A stretch of 64,000 nt of DNA, taken from the NCBI GenBank assembly GCA_963971535.1, contig OZ020592.1, positions 128,022,225 through 128,086,224 of the forward strand, given 5' to 3'. Below are positions 14,618 to 25,837 of this stretch, one piece after another. The translations under genes and the position numbers were made by a program. The DNA comes from Notolepis coatsorum. Its lineage: Eukaryota; Chordata; Actinopteri; Aulopiformes; Paralepididae. How positions within the stretch are numbered: the stretch's first letter is position 1; the number at the start of each line of letters is the position of its first letter. A model generated the notes under the pieces. The model had not been told where the DNA came from and did no database searches. It was given only the letters and a program-made list of their open reading frames with translations.

Positions 14618-14760
14618 CAAACGTCCAAGAGGATGGAGACAACGCGTGGAGTTGACGAAGTTCATCTGCCAAACGACCATCCTCTTCATCTTGGCTGTAT
14701 GCGCTGTCTCTAGGTTAGCTAACGCTAGTTAGCCTTTAGCTAAGCTAGCTACTAGCCGAC
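14618..14760 (-). other. First-exon-like segment carried in the hAT insertion
   Basis: On the minus strand an ATG at 14689-14687 opens a frame of 24 codons that runs into GTGAGT at 14617-14612, a good splice donor. GCTAAC-rich, CpG-rich DNA lies on both sides (14300-14520, 14705-14760), similar to 1790-2080. A second frame across the same exon is also open but has no ATG. This could be a captured host 5' exon or chance. I do not recognise the peptide. Confidence 0.25.
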
Positions 14761-16024
14761 ATCATCATGGCTATACCATGACAAGGCTCCGGCCATTTGT
14801 CCCGCCAGCAAGAGGCCTTTCGTCAACGTTCCTTGGTGACCGACCGACTGATAATGACCGACCTCTTTCTTCGTCTTTTGGCTGGCATAACTAAGCATAA
14901 TAGTCAAAAGCTGCACGCGCGAAATAGTCAAACGCAGCTGACTCACGCCGGCGTACTACACATGATGTAAGTAACCACTCCCTTCGTTGAAACCAATAGT
15001 ATGTCTGCTGCAGAGCCCCAGAGGCTGAGCTCCAATAGTGAGTGTGTCTGCAGACCCAGGAACAAGTCAGACACATTCTACAAACGTGTCTAATGTGAAA
15101 TATATAAGCATATAAGCAAAACTAGATTTTAGGTCTGTGATGAAAAAGGGCCTCGCGGGAAGTGGGGCCTCGCAAAAAAAAAAAATAAAATAAAAAAAAA
15201 AAAAATATATATATATATATTTTATTTTTATTTTTTTGCGAGGCCCCCCTTCCCGCGAGGCCCTGTGCGACCGCACTGCTCGCACACCCCCTGAGGCGGC
15301 CCTGGCAATGGGCTCTGTCAAGTAGGGGCTCATCATCCAGGCAAAGGTTAGGTTCTTGAGTAAGCGGCCGATGAATTCCGTTGGGCGCGGACCCTCCGAG
15401 CCCTCAGGTATCCCCACAAGTCGAAGGTTGTTCCTCCTCGATCTCCCCTCTAGGTCCTCACATTTGTCTGTTAATAATTTCACCTGTGACGTGAGCTACT
15501 TAACAGTGGAGTCAAGCGAGGAGAGCTGGTCACTGTGATCGCTCGTCGCACGTTCCAACTAGCAGATAGTTTGCCCGTGTTCATTTATTTTCAGCAGCAA
15601 TGGTTCGGTAATATTCACCAGCTCCGTGCGCACTGCATGGATTTCAGCTCTCAAGTTAGTTGCCGATTAGTCAATTCTGCCACAAATATCGTCCTTCAGC
15701 GAGTTCAGCATTGATTGTAAGGCCCCTAGATCAGAGGCACTGCCGCTGTCCATGTTAGCAGTTGGCACGTGCGGTGGGGGTGGCCCGGGTGGCTGATCAA
15801 AGATTGTTTGTTGTCCTGCACTCGTCGTCCTTAATTTGGGTTTAACAGGACCCATGGACGATTTAAAGTGTAGAAAAGTCTGCCTGACTGGTAAATGAAC
15901 ATACGTTGTCCAGTTTCCAAAGTCCCAAAATAAAAAACGTTGTTAAAGGACTATTTATAATTGAAGTTTGTCACAAAACGGTGGAGCGGAGAAAAGCACG
16001 TCTTACATGCTCGCTGTCCTCCCC

Positions 16025-16028
<4 letters not shown>

Positions 16029-16073
<45 letters not shown>

Positions 16074-16084
16074 TTATTCTTACC

Positions 16085-16175
<91 letters not shown>

Positions 16176-16182
16176 AAAAGCT
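16029..16182. repeat. (AT)n microsatellite
   Basis: About 150 bases of AT dinucleotides with one interruption around 16065-16085. It lies in or next to the 5' UTR of the minus-strand L1. Tyr-Ile open frames across it are artefacts. Confidence 0.95.
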
Positions 16183-17615
16183 CAGAGCGTTTTCCTGGGT
16201 CTCGCGACTCGCTGCCACTTCCTCGATGTTGATTGGTCGGTCGAAAAAAGTGACCTTGATTAGCGCGCTCCTCTCCAAAAGTTGAACTAGTTTAGTAGGG
16301 AGCACTCCGCCCAAAAACGCGAGGCACGGCGCTGGGAAAAGGAGCGCGCCGGTCACGTCTGTTAGTAGCATAGAAATGAATGACAGACAGGAGCTGACAA
16401 CTCATAAAACGTCCCCGGTCGACACGGGCCCTATTAGGCTATAGGTATGAGCAGAGTCATAGAATATCTCTGGGTATGAGTAACGTTACAGAACCACACA
16501 TAGTCCACACCACACAGGTCTGCAGGCATGATGAAGACGCACATATTAAAATACACATGCTCAGATTAACCCCTCTGATCCAACACTAAAATTCACACAC
16601 AACAGTCCTATTTACACATAAACACACGGATGAACCAATACCGAACAACAAGTCCACGACCACGACCAAACACATCGAGTCTAATATTATTATGGTAGTA
16701 GGCAAATGCAACATTATCGCCACCGACCTGATGGTGAAGAAGAAGATCTGCCCAATTCTCTAAATCTGCATGTGACAGAAGTAGTCCCGGCAGCAGGCTG
16801 CTTCGCATTCTTTGTAAAAGTTTGATGAAGTTTGATGAAGTTTGATTTGTGCCTGCAGGCTGCAGCGCCGCCACGCTCCGAATGGTAAACGCAAGAATAG
16901 CATGTTGCCATCTATTACGAGTAGGGTATATCTGCAGTGCCGATATAGGGTATATCTGCAGTGCAGATTTATGCTATTGTCTATTACAGTGAATTAGTGC
17001 GCAAATCATTAATCATACATCAAAATAGCCTAATTTTATTATTATAAACAATGATGATACAGAAAATTACAGAAAAATGAGAAATGCATGGCAAAAATAG
17101 CATTTATTTTCAGTAATTTTGAGACCCCCCAAAAATACACAAATCATGTTTTCAGGGGAGCTGATGTCTGACCTAGGGGAGCCATGGCTCACGAGCTCCC
17201 CCATGAATCACACCCTGTATATATCCACACATCTGTCTGTACATACAGTACCTGCATATAATCCTTCTTACATATCTGTAGAGATACTATCTGTACATAT
17301 GACCTACTCTTACTAGTTACACTGCTGGCCAGTATGACTGCTGCCATAGTGTCTCTTATACCGAACATATTACTGTATAATGTATATTATTATTATATAA
17401 CACATAACACAATATAACACATTATTTCAAATCAGGAAGACACAGGGAAGAAGGATTTAAAGCACAGGATATTATTTTTAAAAGAGGTAAAGCTATACAC
17501 ATTCAACAAACAAAAGCAAACATGACATTCTTACATTGCACTTGGGCTATGTTCAGACTGAAGGTGAAAGTAACAGTCATGTCAGGATTCATGTGACTTT
17601 TACGTCACTCTAGAT
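16183..17615. other. Unassigned segment between L1 and hAT
   Basis: No protein-like frame is seen. 16184-16430 is GC-rich with an inverted CCAAT box (ATTGGT near 16231) and may be L1 5' UTR. A short direct repeat, AGGGTATATCTGCAGTGC, occurs twice at 16923-16965, and TTTGATGAAG is repeated at 16819-16845. The rest is AT-rich and featureless. Confidence 0.45.
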
Positions 17616-18465
17616 CAGGGGTTCCCAAAGTTTCAGGCCGCGCCCCCCGAAATAACGTGTCAGAGAGCCGCGACCCCCACTATTAAATTTTTTTTAAATA
17701 AAAAAAGTAAAGAAAAATGTTTTATAATTTTTTTTAATTTTTTTATTTTATAAATGGAAATGTATGGTTGAAACATGCAAACGTTCAAACGCACACACAC
17801 TAATAAACATTGGAGGCTTTTAACCAGGAATTTTTTGTTACAAAGACTTAATTTCCTGCATTCTGGTGCAGGAATTTTTTATTTGTACCCTTTAAATGCC
17901 AGTGTTTGTGATGGCATCACAAATTATTGTTTAAAAACAGGCTAGCATACAGATACAGCTGGGAAAAGTCCAGGAACAGCTGTTTGCCTGCCGTTATGAC
18001 GTCGTTTGGCATGGTTAATGTTAACAATGACCAGCGGGGGCGCTCTCATACAGCTGGTGACAACTGCCCGACGCGCCGGCTTTTTGTTCATTCATTGGAG
18101 GAGCTCCGCGCTGGACTAAGCTCGAGTTCCATTCAGTTCCATTACAGCTGGTGACTTCATTCATAGGATGCTACAACGTCCTACAGTATGTCTACAGACT
18201 GCATGAATGAATGTTGCTGAATTAAAGAATGAATAAGTTAAACGTGTCAATTCAGCAGTCAAAGTGTATATATTAAAACGTGTCAAATCTAATTTCATTA
18301 GATGGCCGACGTACGGCTCTCTTTTCCATTAATTTCATCAAAAGAAAGCGTTAGTGTAATGCTTCTTGGTAACAATAAGTTTGTGTACGCAATGTTGCTG
18401 AATAAAATAATTAAACCGTTAAGACCTGTCGAATTAGCAGTGGAGGTGCTAGGTGGGCTCTATTT

Positions 18466-18647
18466 ATAATGGATATATTTTGTCTAGTACCGTGGTCTAG
18501 TGGTTTAAGGTTATTCCTTTCAAGCTGACGCCCTGGGTTCAAATCCCAGCCTGTTTAATATATGTTTTTTTTTTTTTTTTTATTTATAAAATGAAATTGC
18601 CCGCAACGATGTGCATAATACAATAGTAATAATATATAATAAGAATC
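18466..18647 (+). repeat. Left arm of internal foldback, with tRNA-like segment
   Basis: This arm matches the reverse complement of 20209-20388 along its whole length, ending in the shared block around 18583-18647. The tRNA-like part (18488-18555) has an A-box-like TGGTCTAGTGGTTTAAGG and a B-box-like GGTTCAAATCC. It lacks a clear paired acceptor stem, so it is a SINE-like or pseudo-tRNA segment and not a functional tRNA gene. Confidence 0.75.
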
Positions 18648-19996
18648 ATTTCCCAGACCCACTTTGTTTTGAAACAACCAATCACGTTGTGCGATAGCAC
18701 GAGCGATCCACAGTCAGTAAGGTTACAGCTGAGTTCACTCATTCATAACGGCGAAAAGGTAAAATATATCTTCTTCCAGGGAGTCCTGACCAACACGGCA
18801 CACAACAAGTTTCAACATAAAAACAAGGGCATTAAACAAAAAACATACAAATCAAATACAAATACAGAAGGCCATTTGTGCAGTGGCAAGAAGCATAATC
18901 ACATCAGCAATAATTAGGGATGCACGATATTGATTTTTTTGACACCGATATCGATATTTTGATCAAATATTTTTATTTTATTTTCAACATGAAACAAAAC
19001 ATATCACAATACAATAATAATACGTCAAATGTATATACTCTCTTTTCTGGACTCTTTTCGTATCACAAACAGTACTGTATTTGCAAATCTGGTATGTCAT
19101 AAATGTATAGATGTAGCAGTACTGACTATCTGTATGTCATGTATGTCATATATGTCCTGATGAATTGAAAATGGGGGACCCTGATGTAAACAAGACGAAA
19201 GTCTTTCTCTGGTCTGCATCCCCTTAACAATTGTGTGTATTGAGCTGTACTGTATTGTACCCATTCTGCAATCTGTTAATAAAGTTTTCAATCAATTCAA
19301 TCAATCAAAACAGTGGGTGACAATATTGTCACAAGGAAAGATGAAATTACCTACCAGGGTTCCATCCTAGAGGCAAATCTTTCCTGAGATATATATATTG
19401 AGAGAGTTCACAGAGATATTCAGTTCATCAATGACATGATTGTAAAGTTGCACACATTCCATGTTAGAACATACTGATAACACAGTTGGATGTATTGATA
19501 ACAGAGCTAGAACTTAACGTTATGATGCAGAAATATGTGCGATATTGTTACCTTTTTTGGGTGAGAGCAGACACGAGAGCCCGGATGGGAGATGGCTTCC
19601 CATCTCTGAAGTGCTTTGGGGTGAAAAGAGAGAAGCCAAAGTTAGCTACAGTAAAAACACCAGCTACTGTAACTAGCGAGGACGAGTAGATATATTTATG
19701 TTGGCAGCTAACGTTAGCTAGCTGCTAACGTTGGCTAACTGGGCTGGATACACGATAGCTAGTTCGCAGTTAAAGTCAAACGTTAGCAAATTAATAGTTT
19801 GGTCTACGTTTATATTACATGCCGTCAAATATTATGTCTTTATGAATTGACCTTACCTTTGAGCAAACATAAGTGTCCTTGGTAATGGTCTTCACGTTCA
19901 GCTGTTTACAACAACACAATCCACCGCTTGCATTTCTCGAGTTTTCTTTTGGGCTTCGGAAAAGGTACAAAAATATACTCCTCCATCCAGTCTTTC

Positions 19997-20028
19997 GGGG
20001 TACCTGGTGTCCGAATTACAGGTACCCC
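19997..20028. other. Perfect 10-bp hairpin
   Basis: GGGGTACCTG at 19997-20006 pairs with CAGGTACCCC at 20019-20028 across a 12-base loop. No function is assigned. Confidence 0.6.
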
Positions 20029-20208
20029 ACGCACAGCGTTTCACCATCAGATATTATGTAGATAATAACATAAAACTGAACTCTTGACAGTGGTTGCGAT
20101 CACAGCCGTCTGGTTTGATACAACCTAAAATTGATAAATGATAATTGATATGATAAATTATTTGCTTTACACTGTTTATTGTATTCGATTTTTGGATGGA
20201 TTGGTTGG

Positions 20209-20388
20209 ATTCTTATTATATATTATTACTATTGTATTATGCACATCGTTGCGGGCAATTTCATTTTATAAATAATACAAAAAAATATATATATCAGAAT
20301 GGGTGGGATTCAAACCCGGGTCGGCAGCTTGAGAGGTATGCCCATAAACCGCTAAACCACGGTACCAGACAAAATAGATCCATTATAT
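20209..20388 (-). repeat. Right arm of internal foldback, with tRNA-like segment
   Basis: This is the inverted partner of 18466-18647. On the minus strand 20366-20301 has GTGGTTTAGCGG (A box) and GGGTTTGAATCCC (B box). The two tRNA-like segments point toward each other across about 1.6 kb of unrelated DNA. The arms differ by scattered substitutions and so are not recent. Confidence 0.75.
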
Positions 20389-21083
20389 TACCGCTTTGAC
20401 TGCATAAACGCGGATCATTGTTCAGCATTCCTAAGCAATTCGCCGTCATTGTAATTTAAAGGTTTAGAACGCCTATTCACATATACACATATACGCCTGT
20501 AGACATATGGTATGGTATTTATTCTAGACAACAAAACATATACAGATCGTTATACAGTATATACTGTGTAGGACGTTGTAGCGTCCGTCTAATGACTTTG
20601 TGCCTCCTGGCGGCATAAAATAGAACAGCAGCCTGGGTTCCTAATTCATTTCCACGACGTGATATAACCGTGCGCACGTCGCGGCAAAGCGCCCAGGAAA
20701 ACTAAAAGCTTCATCTGTATGTATGATTAGCAACAACACTGATTTTGATGGATTTTCAGTTTTTTGTAATGTCAGATTGAAAAAAATTACTTCAAAAACG
20801 CCATCAAAATATTACTATATGTTGAAATAATTTACCACTTTTTCTTTCATAAATCTTTTATTCAACTTCAGCCCTGATCATAACACCACATATTCATTTT
20901 ATAATTCTAACCCTTTAAATGTGTGTGATGGCATATATTTGCAATATATCAAATGTGAAGTAGATTTTTCAGGGGGGGATTATTACAGGCTAGCTGTGTC
21001 AATGATTAGCAACAACACTGATTTTGATGGATTTTTTGTTTTTTGTAAGGGTCCCGCCTCCACCAATCACATGCGGCTCCCTT

Positions 21084-21277
<194 letters not shown>

Positions 21278-21639
21278 TTCTCCAACTTGTGTGAGTTGCA
21301 GTGATCTCCTGGTTGTTCCCCACCTAGGTTATCTAACTATTGCACCGCTGCAACTAGAAACACTGGCCTGGCCTGCTTCTAAGTTCAGTGACCTGACTGC
21401 ATAAAAAAAATATAAAGGGTTTTTGAAATGTTTAGAATATTTTTTTCTTTCTTTGGAAATCATCTGGCGACATCCTCCCCCTCCCCGCCCCCCCCACCCC
21501 CCCGCAGCGGCTCGCGACCCCTAGGGGAACCCCCACTTTGGGAACCCCTGCTCTACAGTAGATTGCCATTCGTCACAATTCTGCACTGGCGGGAGTCACT
21601 CTGTGAGTACAAACATGGAAGCCAGATGGAGGTGGTCAG

Positions 21640-22405
21640 TGGAGGGACAGTTTCAGGCACATGCACACATAGAGCCCAAGGGGTGCTTGAGCACCTGCCC
21701 TTTTGAGCCTCATAAAAAAAGTGCCCCTTAATTTTTTTTTTAAACGTTGTGTTATCGTTGTGCATATTGACTGCCCTTCCAACTGAAAAATTTCAGGATA
21801 GAATCAAAATATTAGGTAAAGAGAGAGAGATGCCCCATATTCCATTGCAGTTTGCATGGCCTCCTCAGCGTGCCTCTCCCCGCGGACCTATATATTTTAT
21901 GCATAGCGGGGGGTGATGATGATGATGATAGAAACCGCTGTGGCGCATACAGTTGAATGCTGGTATTACACTCACTGAGGGACACGAAGAAGTCAAGTCC
22001 GATGGGATTTGGGAATCTCAAATACAAATCGGGATTGGAATAAAAAATTCATTTATATTAAACAATACAGAATATACAGCACTTCTTGGGGTCTGTAGGG
22101 TAAGCACTTATTCCCTCCCCCCTGAACATTTATGCAGATGTATGGGCCTTTTAAGTCAGTGATAAAAGTGTCTTTCAAGGATAAGTGAGCTCCTGCACTG
22201 ATTATTATAGTTCAATATTCAATATTTGATCACCAAAACCCCCCAAAAAGCATAAAAAGGGGGGGCCCCCACACGAAAAGGGCCCCCAAAAATCGGGCTT
22301 GCACGCTTCGCTCGCTCGGTTAAAACACACACAGGTATAGTGCCCTTTTCAGCCTTTGAGCACCTGCCCCTCTAAGGTCCTGTGCACGTCCCTAGTTTAC
22401 CTTAT
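21640..22405. mobile_element. Probable degenerate hAT-like MITE
   Basis: The right end (GAGCACCTGCCCCTCTAAGG, then TGTGCACGTCCCT, 22352-22396) resembles the common fish repeat that starts AGGGACGTGCACA. The left end (21648-21730) has diverged related sequence: GCACATGCACA, AGGGGTGC, then an A-rich stretch and GTGCCCC. No coding sequence and no clear target-site duplication are seen, so the limits are approximate. Confidence 0.35.
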
Positions 22406-22730
22406 AAGTATTTGGGGTGATACTTCTGTACAAGCATAATTATGGGACATATGATAAACCGGTCTGTGTTTGAAAGCACATTGATAGAAGAATTGTCTCT
22501 TTCACCTCCTCCTCGCCTCCATTATCGTCTTCTCTGTGAGGTTTTGCCCGCTGCTCACCACCTTTTCTCTGTTTCTTTAAAGCCTACTGTTAGAAATTCC
22601 CTTCTCACTCACTCTCTCTAGCCCCCACCCTCTCGTTCTTTACTCTCGTTTACTCTCAGTGGCCACACCTGGACTATTATCAATTACCTCTCGCACCTGT
22701 GGTGGCAGGCTAATTAGTTCCCCTGTGGGC

Positions 22731-22775
22731 TTTAAATACCAGGGCTCTTCCCCTCGTTTCGGGGTGGGGTCGTGT
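22731..22775 (+). promoter_or_regulatory. LTR core promoter and predicted transcript 5' end
   Basis: TTTAAATA at 22731-22738 is 32 bases upstream of GGTGGGGTCGT (22763-22773), the segment complementary to the primer-binding site. In Tf1-type self-priming the first bases of the transcript serve as primer, so I infer transcription starts at or next to 22763. The same promoter exists in the 3' LTR, shifted by 3303 bases. Confidence 0.6.
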
Positions 22776-23279
22776 TGTATTCATGCTGAGTCATTTTCTC
22801 TAACATCTAGACTCTTTCGGGAGATCCTCTGGTCTACCAATGCTGTAAGATGGATCTCTCCAGCCTTGAGATGTTTGCTCCAGCCTTCGTCTGCTGTCGC
22901 CGTAGCCTGTGGAGGAGACTGTTCTGCGCTCCCTGTAACTTCCACGGGAGGCACCCCAGCGCTCCACTGCAGACCCCAGCGCAGCTGTTCGTCCTGACGC
23001 ACATCTAGACCAACGCGCATCTCCCGGACCCTCGGGCTTGGCACGCTCTCCAGTCACCAGCGCGCAACGCGCATCTTCAAGGGCTTTGGCCACCTGTCGC
23101 CGTTTGCCTGGAGGGAGACATTGTACTGCGCTCTCTAATTCTCTACGGGAGGTATTCCGGTGTTCCACTCCAGACCAGCGCGCCAGATGCGCTCAAGCCT
23201 TCGCCACCTGCCGCCGTTTGCCTGGAGGGAGACACTGTACTGCGCTCTCTAATCCTCTACGGGAGGTATTCCAGTGTTC

Positions 23280-24170
23280 CACTTCAGACCTTCGAGCTTG
23301 GCACGCTCCTCCGTACCAGCGCACGGACGCGCATCTTCCAGACCTTCGAGCTTGGCACGCTCCTCCGTACCAGCGCACTGACGCGCATCTTCCAGACCTT
23401 CGAGCTTGGCACGCTCCTCCGTACCAGCGCACAGACGCGCATCTTCCAGACCTTCGAGCTTGGCACACTCCTCCACGCAGACGCACCAGATGCGTCTCTC
23501 TGTTCCGACGCGCACACCAAGGTGTGGCGCGCACTCTGTTCCTCGGCTCCGACAGCGGCTACCCGGTGGACGACACCCTCGCCACCGCCACTGTTCCGAC
23601 GCGCACACCAAGGTGTGGCGCGCACTCTGTTCCTCGGCTCCGACAGCGGCTACCCGGTGGACGACACCCTCGCCACCGCCACTGTTCCGACGCGCACACC
23701 AAGGTGTGGCGCGCACTCTGTTCCTCGGCTCCGACAGCGGCTACCCGGTGGACGACATCCTCGCCACCGCCGCTGTTCCAGCACCCTGTTCCTCGGCTCC
23801 GACAGCGGCTACCCGGTGGACGACATCCTCGCCACCGCCGCTGTTCCAGCACTCTGTTCCTCGGCTCCGACAGCCAGCCACCCGGTGGCGATGCCCTCGC
23901 CCCGCTGCTGTCCCCGTACCATTACGCATACGCCTGGGTGAGTTTTGATTGTGATGTCACTCACTCAGCGTAGTGCCCTTGCCCCCGTTCCCGCTGCTGT
24001 CCCCGTACCATTACGCATACGCCTGGGTGAGTTTTGATTGTGATGTCACTCACTCAGCGTAGTGCCCTTGCCCCCGTTCCCGCTGCTGTCCCTGTACCTT
24101 TACGCATACGCCTGGGTGAGTTTTGATTGTGATGTCACTCACTCAGCGTAATGCCCCTTGCCCTCGTCCC
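23280..24170 (+). repeat. Three tandem-repeat families inside the LTR R region
   Basis: First, a unit of about 56-60 bases with GACCTTCGAGCTTGGCAC, about four copies (23287-23470). Second, a unit of about 91 bases with CTCGGCTCCGACAGCGGCTA, five copies, the last ones shortened (23510-23875). Third, a unit of about 88 bases with TACGCATACGCCTGGGTGAG, three copies (23905-24150). The same array is at 26583-27473 in the other LTR. Copy numbers are equal in both LTRs. Confidence 0.9.
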
Positions 24171-24872
24171 GCTGCTGTTCCCCAGCGTATTGCCTCCTTT
24201 AGTTCTCACTTAGTTATTAGTTTGGACATTTCATCTCCCACTCTGTTTTGTTCTCTCGTGGATATTATTTTGGACATTTCATCTCCCACTGTGTGTTTAT
24301 TCACACGAAGATAGTATTTACTTTGTTACTTTGTTATTTGGACTGTTCTGCATCTGCTCTGTTTGTTCCCTTTGAATATTAACCCTCTCCTCTGTTCTGC
24401 AGAGCGGCCCAGATGTTTTCCCACCAGTCCCCAGTTCCTCCCTGTCCCCAGCCCGCCTCCGCGGTTCTCTGTCCCCGGTTTCCTCCCTGTTCCCCAGCCC
24501 GCCTCCGCGGGCCTCAGTCCCCTCTGTCCCAAGTTCTCCCCTTCTAGTTCCACCTAGTCCCTAGTCCTCTATCCCTAGTTCTCCTAGTCCCTAGTCCTCT
24601 TTCCCTAGTTCTCCTAGTCTCTAGTTCCTCTGTTCCCAAGGCGTTCCCTTAACCTTCCCTTAGGCGTTCCCTTACCTTCCCATAGTGTTCCCTTTTCCTG
24701 CCCGCCTCTTAAAGGCACTTTACCTTCCCCTCTTGTGTTATTCCAGTGTTTTGTGTTTTCTCCCTTAAAGGGACAGTGCCCTTTTTCCCTGTTCTAAATA
24801 AATATCTGTTTCTTGGCAAACCATCATACCTGTCTTGTGTTGTGCGATTGGGGTCGGTTACAAACCATAACA

Positions 24873-24885
24873 GTACGACCCCACC
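24873..24885 (+). promoter_or_regulatory. Primer-binding site for self-priming
   Basis: GTACGACCCCACC starts at the first base after the 5' LTR. Bases 24875-24885 are the exact reverse complement of LTR bases 22763-22773, and the two remaining bases can form G-U pairs, giving 13 continuous pairs. There is no match to the CCA end of a tRNA (no TGG at the start), which argues against ordinary tRNA priming. Confidence 0.7.
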
Positions 24886-25837
24886 AAAATCGACGACCCC
24901 AGCCAGCACAGACGGTGTATGTTGAGTTTGCCTTTTTTTTTCTTGTTCCCTCTAGCTCCCCTGTTAGCCCTGTTAGCTCCCCTGTTAGCTTGTTAGTCTC
25001 CCCTCTAGCTCCCCTGTTAGCCCTGTTAGCTTCCCTGTTTTGCCCAGTTTAGCTTCCCTGTTAGTCCTGTTTAGCTCCCTTGTTAGCCTGTTACTCCCCT
25101 GTTTAGCTTGTTAGTCTCCCCGGTTAGCTCCCCTGTTTGCTTCCCGTTTTGCCCTGTTTGACCCCCCTGTAGCTAGCCATGCCCTGGCAGCTAACCCAGT
25201 CCCTCAGCAGAGCCCCTGTCTGCTAGCTTAGCCCCGGCTGCTAGCACAGCCTCTATGTTTATGCAGCCCTTGCTGCTGGCATAGGCCCTGTAGCTAGCCA
25301 TGCCCTGGCGGCTAACCCAGTTTCCCTCTGCATGGCCCCGGTCTGCTAGCTTGGCCCCGGCTGTTAGCACAGCCTCTATGTTGATGTAGCAGTACAGCTA
25401 GCATAGGCCCTGTAGCTATCAGTGCCCTGGCAGCTAACCTTCCCTCTGCTAGCCCTTTCCCGGTGCTTCCATGGTTACCCCTTAGCTACCCTGCTTGCCC
25501 CTCAGTTCCTCTAGACCAGTTGCTCTAGACCAGTTCTCTAGACCCAGTTCCTCTAGACCAGTTCCTCTAGACCAGTTCTCTAGACCAGTTCTCTAAACCA
25601 GTTCTCTAGACCAGTTCTCTTGCCCAGTTCGCTAGACTAGTTCTCTAGACCCAGTTCCTCTAGACCAGTTGCCCCTCTGCTACCCTAGTTACCCCTCGGC
25701 GACCCTGTTTCTTTTGCTAGCCCCACTCTTGTGGTGGCTTCCCCTGCTGGCTTGGCCAGTACCTCTTGTTTTGCCCCCTGCCACTCTGTCTGTATTTGTT
25801 TTGGGTCGCCGGGTGGCTCCCGTTGAGGGGGGGGTAC
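24886..25837 (+). other. Non-coding interior of the LTR element
   Basis: About 950 bases with no protein-like frame. It consists of degenerate short repeats, first CCCTGTTAGC-type (24950-25160), then GCCCTGGCAGCTAACC-type (25160-25460), then GACCAGTTCTCTA-type (25510-25680). It ends in the purine tract GAGGGGGGGG at 25825-25834. It probably carries only packaging and priming signals. Confidence 0.75.

Larger units (their letters stand above)
14215..15304. mobile_element. Non-autonomous hAT-type DNA transposon inside L1 ORF1
   Basis: The ends are inverted: CAGGGCCGCCT at 14215-14225 and AGGCGGCCCTG at 15294-15304. The flanks are GCGACGGG (14207-14214) and GCAATGGG (15305-15312), an 8-bp duplication with two differences, both explained by CpG decay. 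An 8-bp duplication and CAGGG termini are hAT hallmarks. No transposase frame is present. Sub-terminal GCGAGGCCCTGTGCGA occurs at both ends in the same orientation. The right half holds an A/T-rich hairpin flanked by GGGGCCTCGC and its complement (15163-15250). Confidence 0.8.
13829..15855 (-). pseudogene. L1 ORF1 (RNA-binding protein), split by an hAT insertion
   Basis: ORF1 proteins form trimers, coat L1 RNA and act as chaperones. The N-terminus is at 15855-15667 (MGPVKPK, a proline-rich patch, then SMLNSLKDDI leading into a coiled coil). The middle is at 15483-15305 (EDLEGRSRRNNLRLVGIPEG, the start of the RRM). The C-terminal domain is at about 14214-13829 (RRTLRAKPKEGEMPRPLIIRVHFFHLRNEIL, FFPDY-like IFPDYTAAVSKKRAAF, KFGLMFPAVLKI). 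The break between middle and C-terminus falls exactly at the ends of the 1090-bp insertion, and the two sides read on in the expected order for the family. A stop or frame change also separates the N-terminus from the middle. Confidence 0.85.
9093..16028 (-). mobile_element. Near full-length L1 LINE
   Basis: Read on the minus strand, the element runs from 5'-UTR sequence (about 16028-15856) through ORF1 (15855-13829), ORF2 (13486-9618) and a 3' UTR to a 13-base poly-A at 9105-9093. An AATAAA signal lies at 9119-9114. The 3' UTR contains a four-copy tandem repeat (9183-9419). ORF1 is split by an hAT-type insertion at 14215-15304. The 5' end is not exact: sequence beyond the AT microsatellite at 16029-16182 may also belong to the element. 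No target-site duplication was identified. Confidence 0.85.
22535..24872 (+). repeat. 5' LTR (2338 bp)
   Basis: Starts TGTGAGG and ends CATAACA. A TATA-like TTTAAATA is at 22731-22738 and a poly-A signal AATAAA at 24797-24802, followed by a GT-rich stretch. U3 is therefore only about 228 bases and R about 2 kb. R holds three families of tandem repeats (23280-23470, 23510-23875, 23905-24170). The 311-codon open frame inside it is not treated as a gene, because it is overlapped by several similar frames on both strands and simply follows the tandem repeats. Confidence 0.92.

Noticed and set aside
18488-18555. A functional tRNA gene, and likewise at 20301-20366, 43172-43262, 61720-61791 and 62907-62985
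   Set aside because: A and B boxes are visible, but I cannot pair an acceptor stem, and the copies lie within repeats; they are better called tRNA-like.
23038-23973. A 311-codon open frame, with an identical one at 26341-27276, that looks like two copies of a gene
   Set aside because: It lies inside the R region of an LTR, follows GC-rich tandem repeats, is overlapped by several long frames on both strands, and shows no protein domain.
23280-24170. Regularly spaced repeats resembling a CRISPR array
   Set aside because: There are no unique spacers between units and the DNA is from a vertebrate; these are ordinary tandem repeats. The same holds for 61840-62680.
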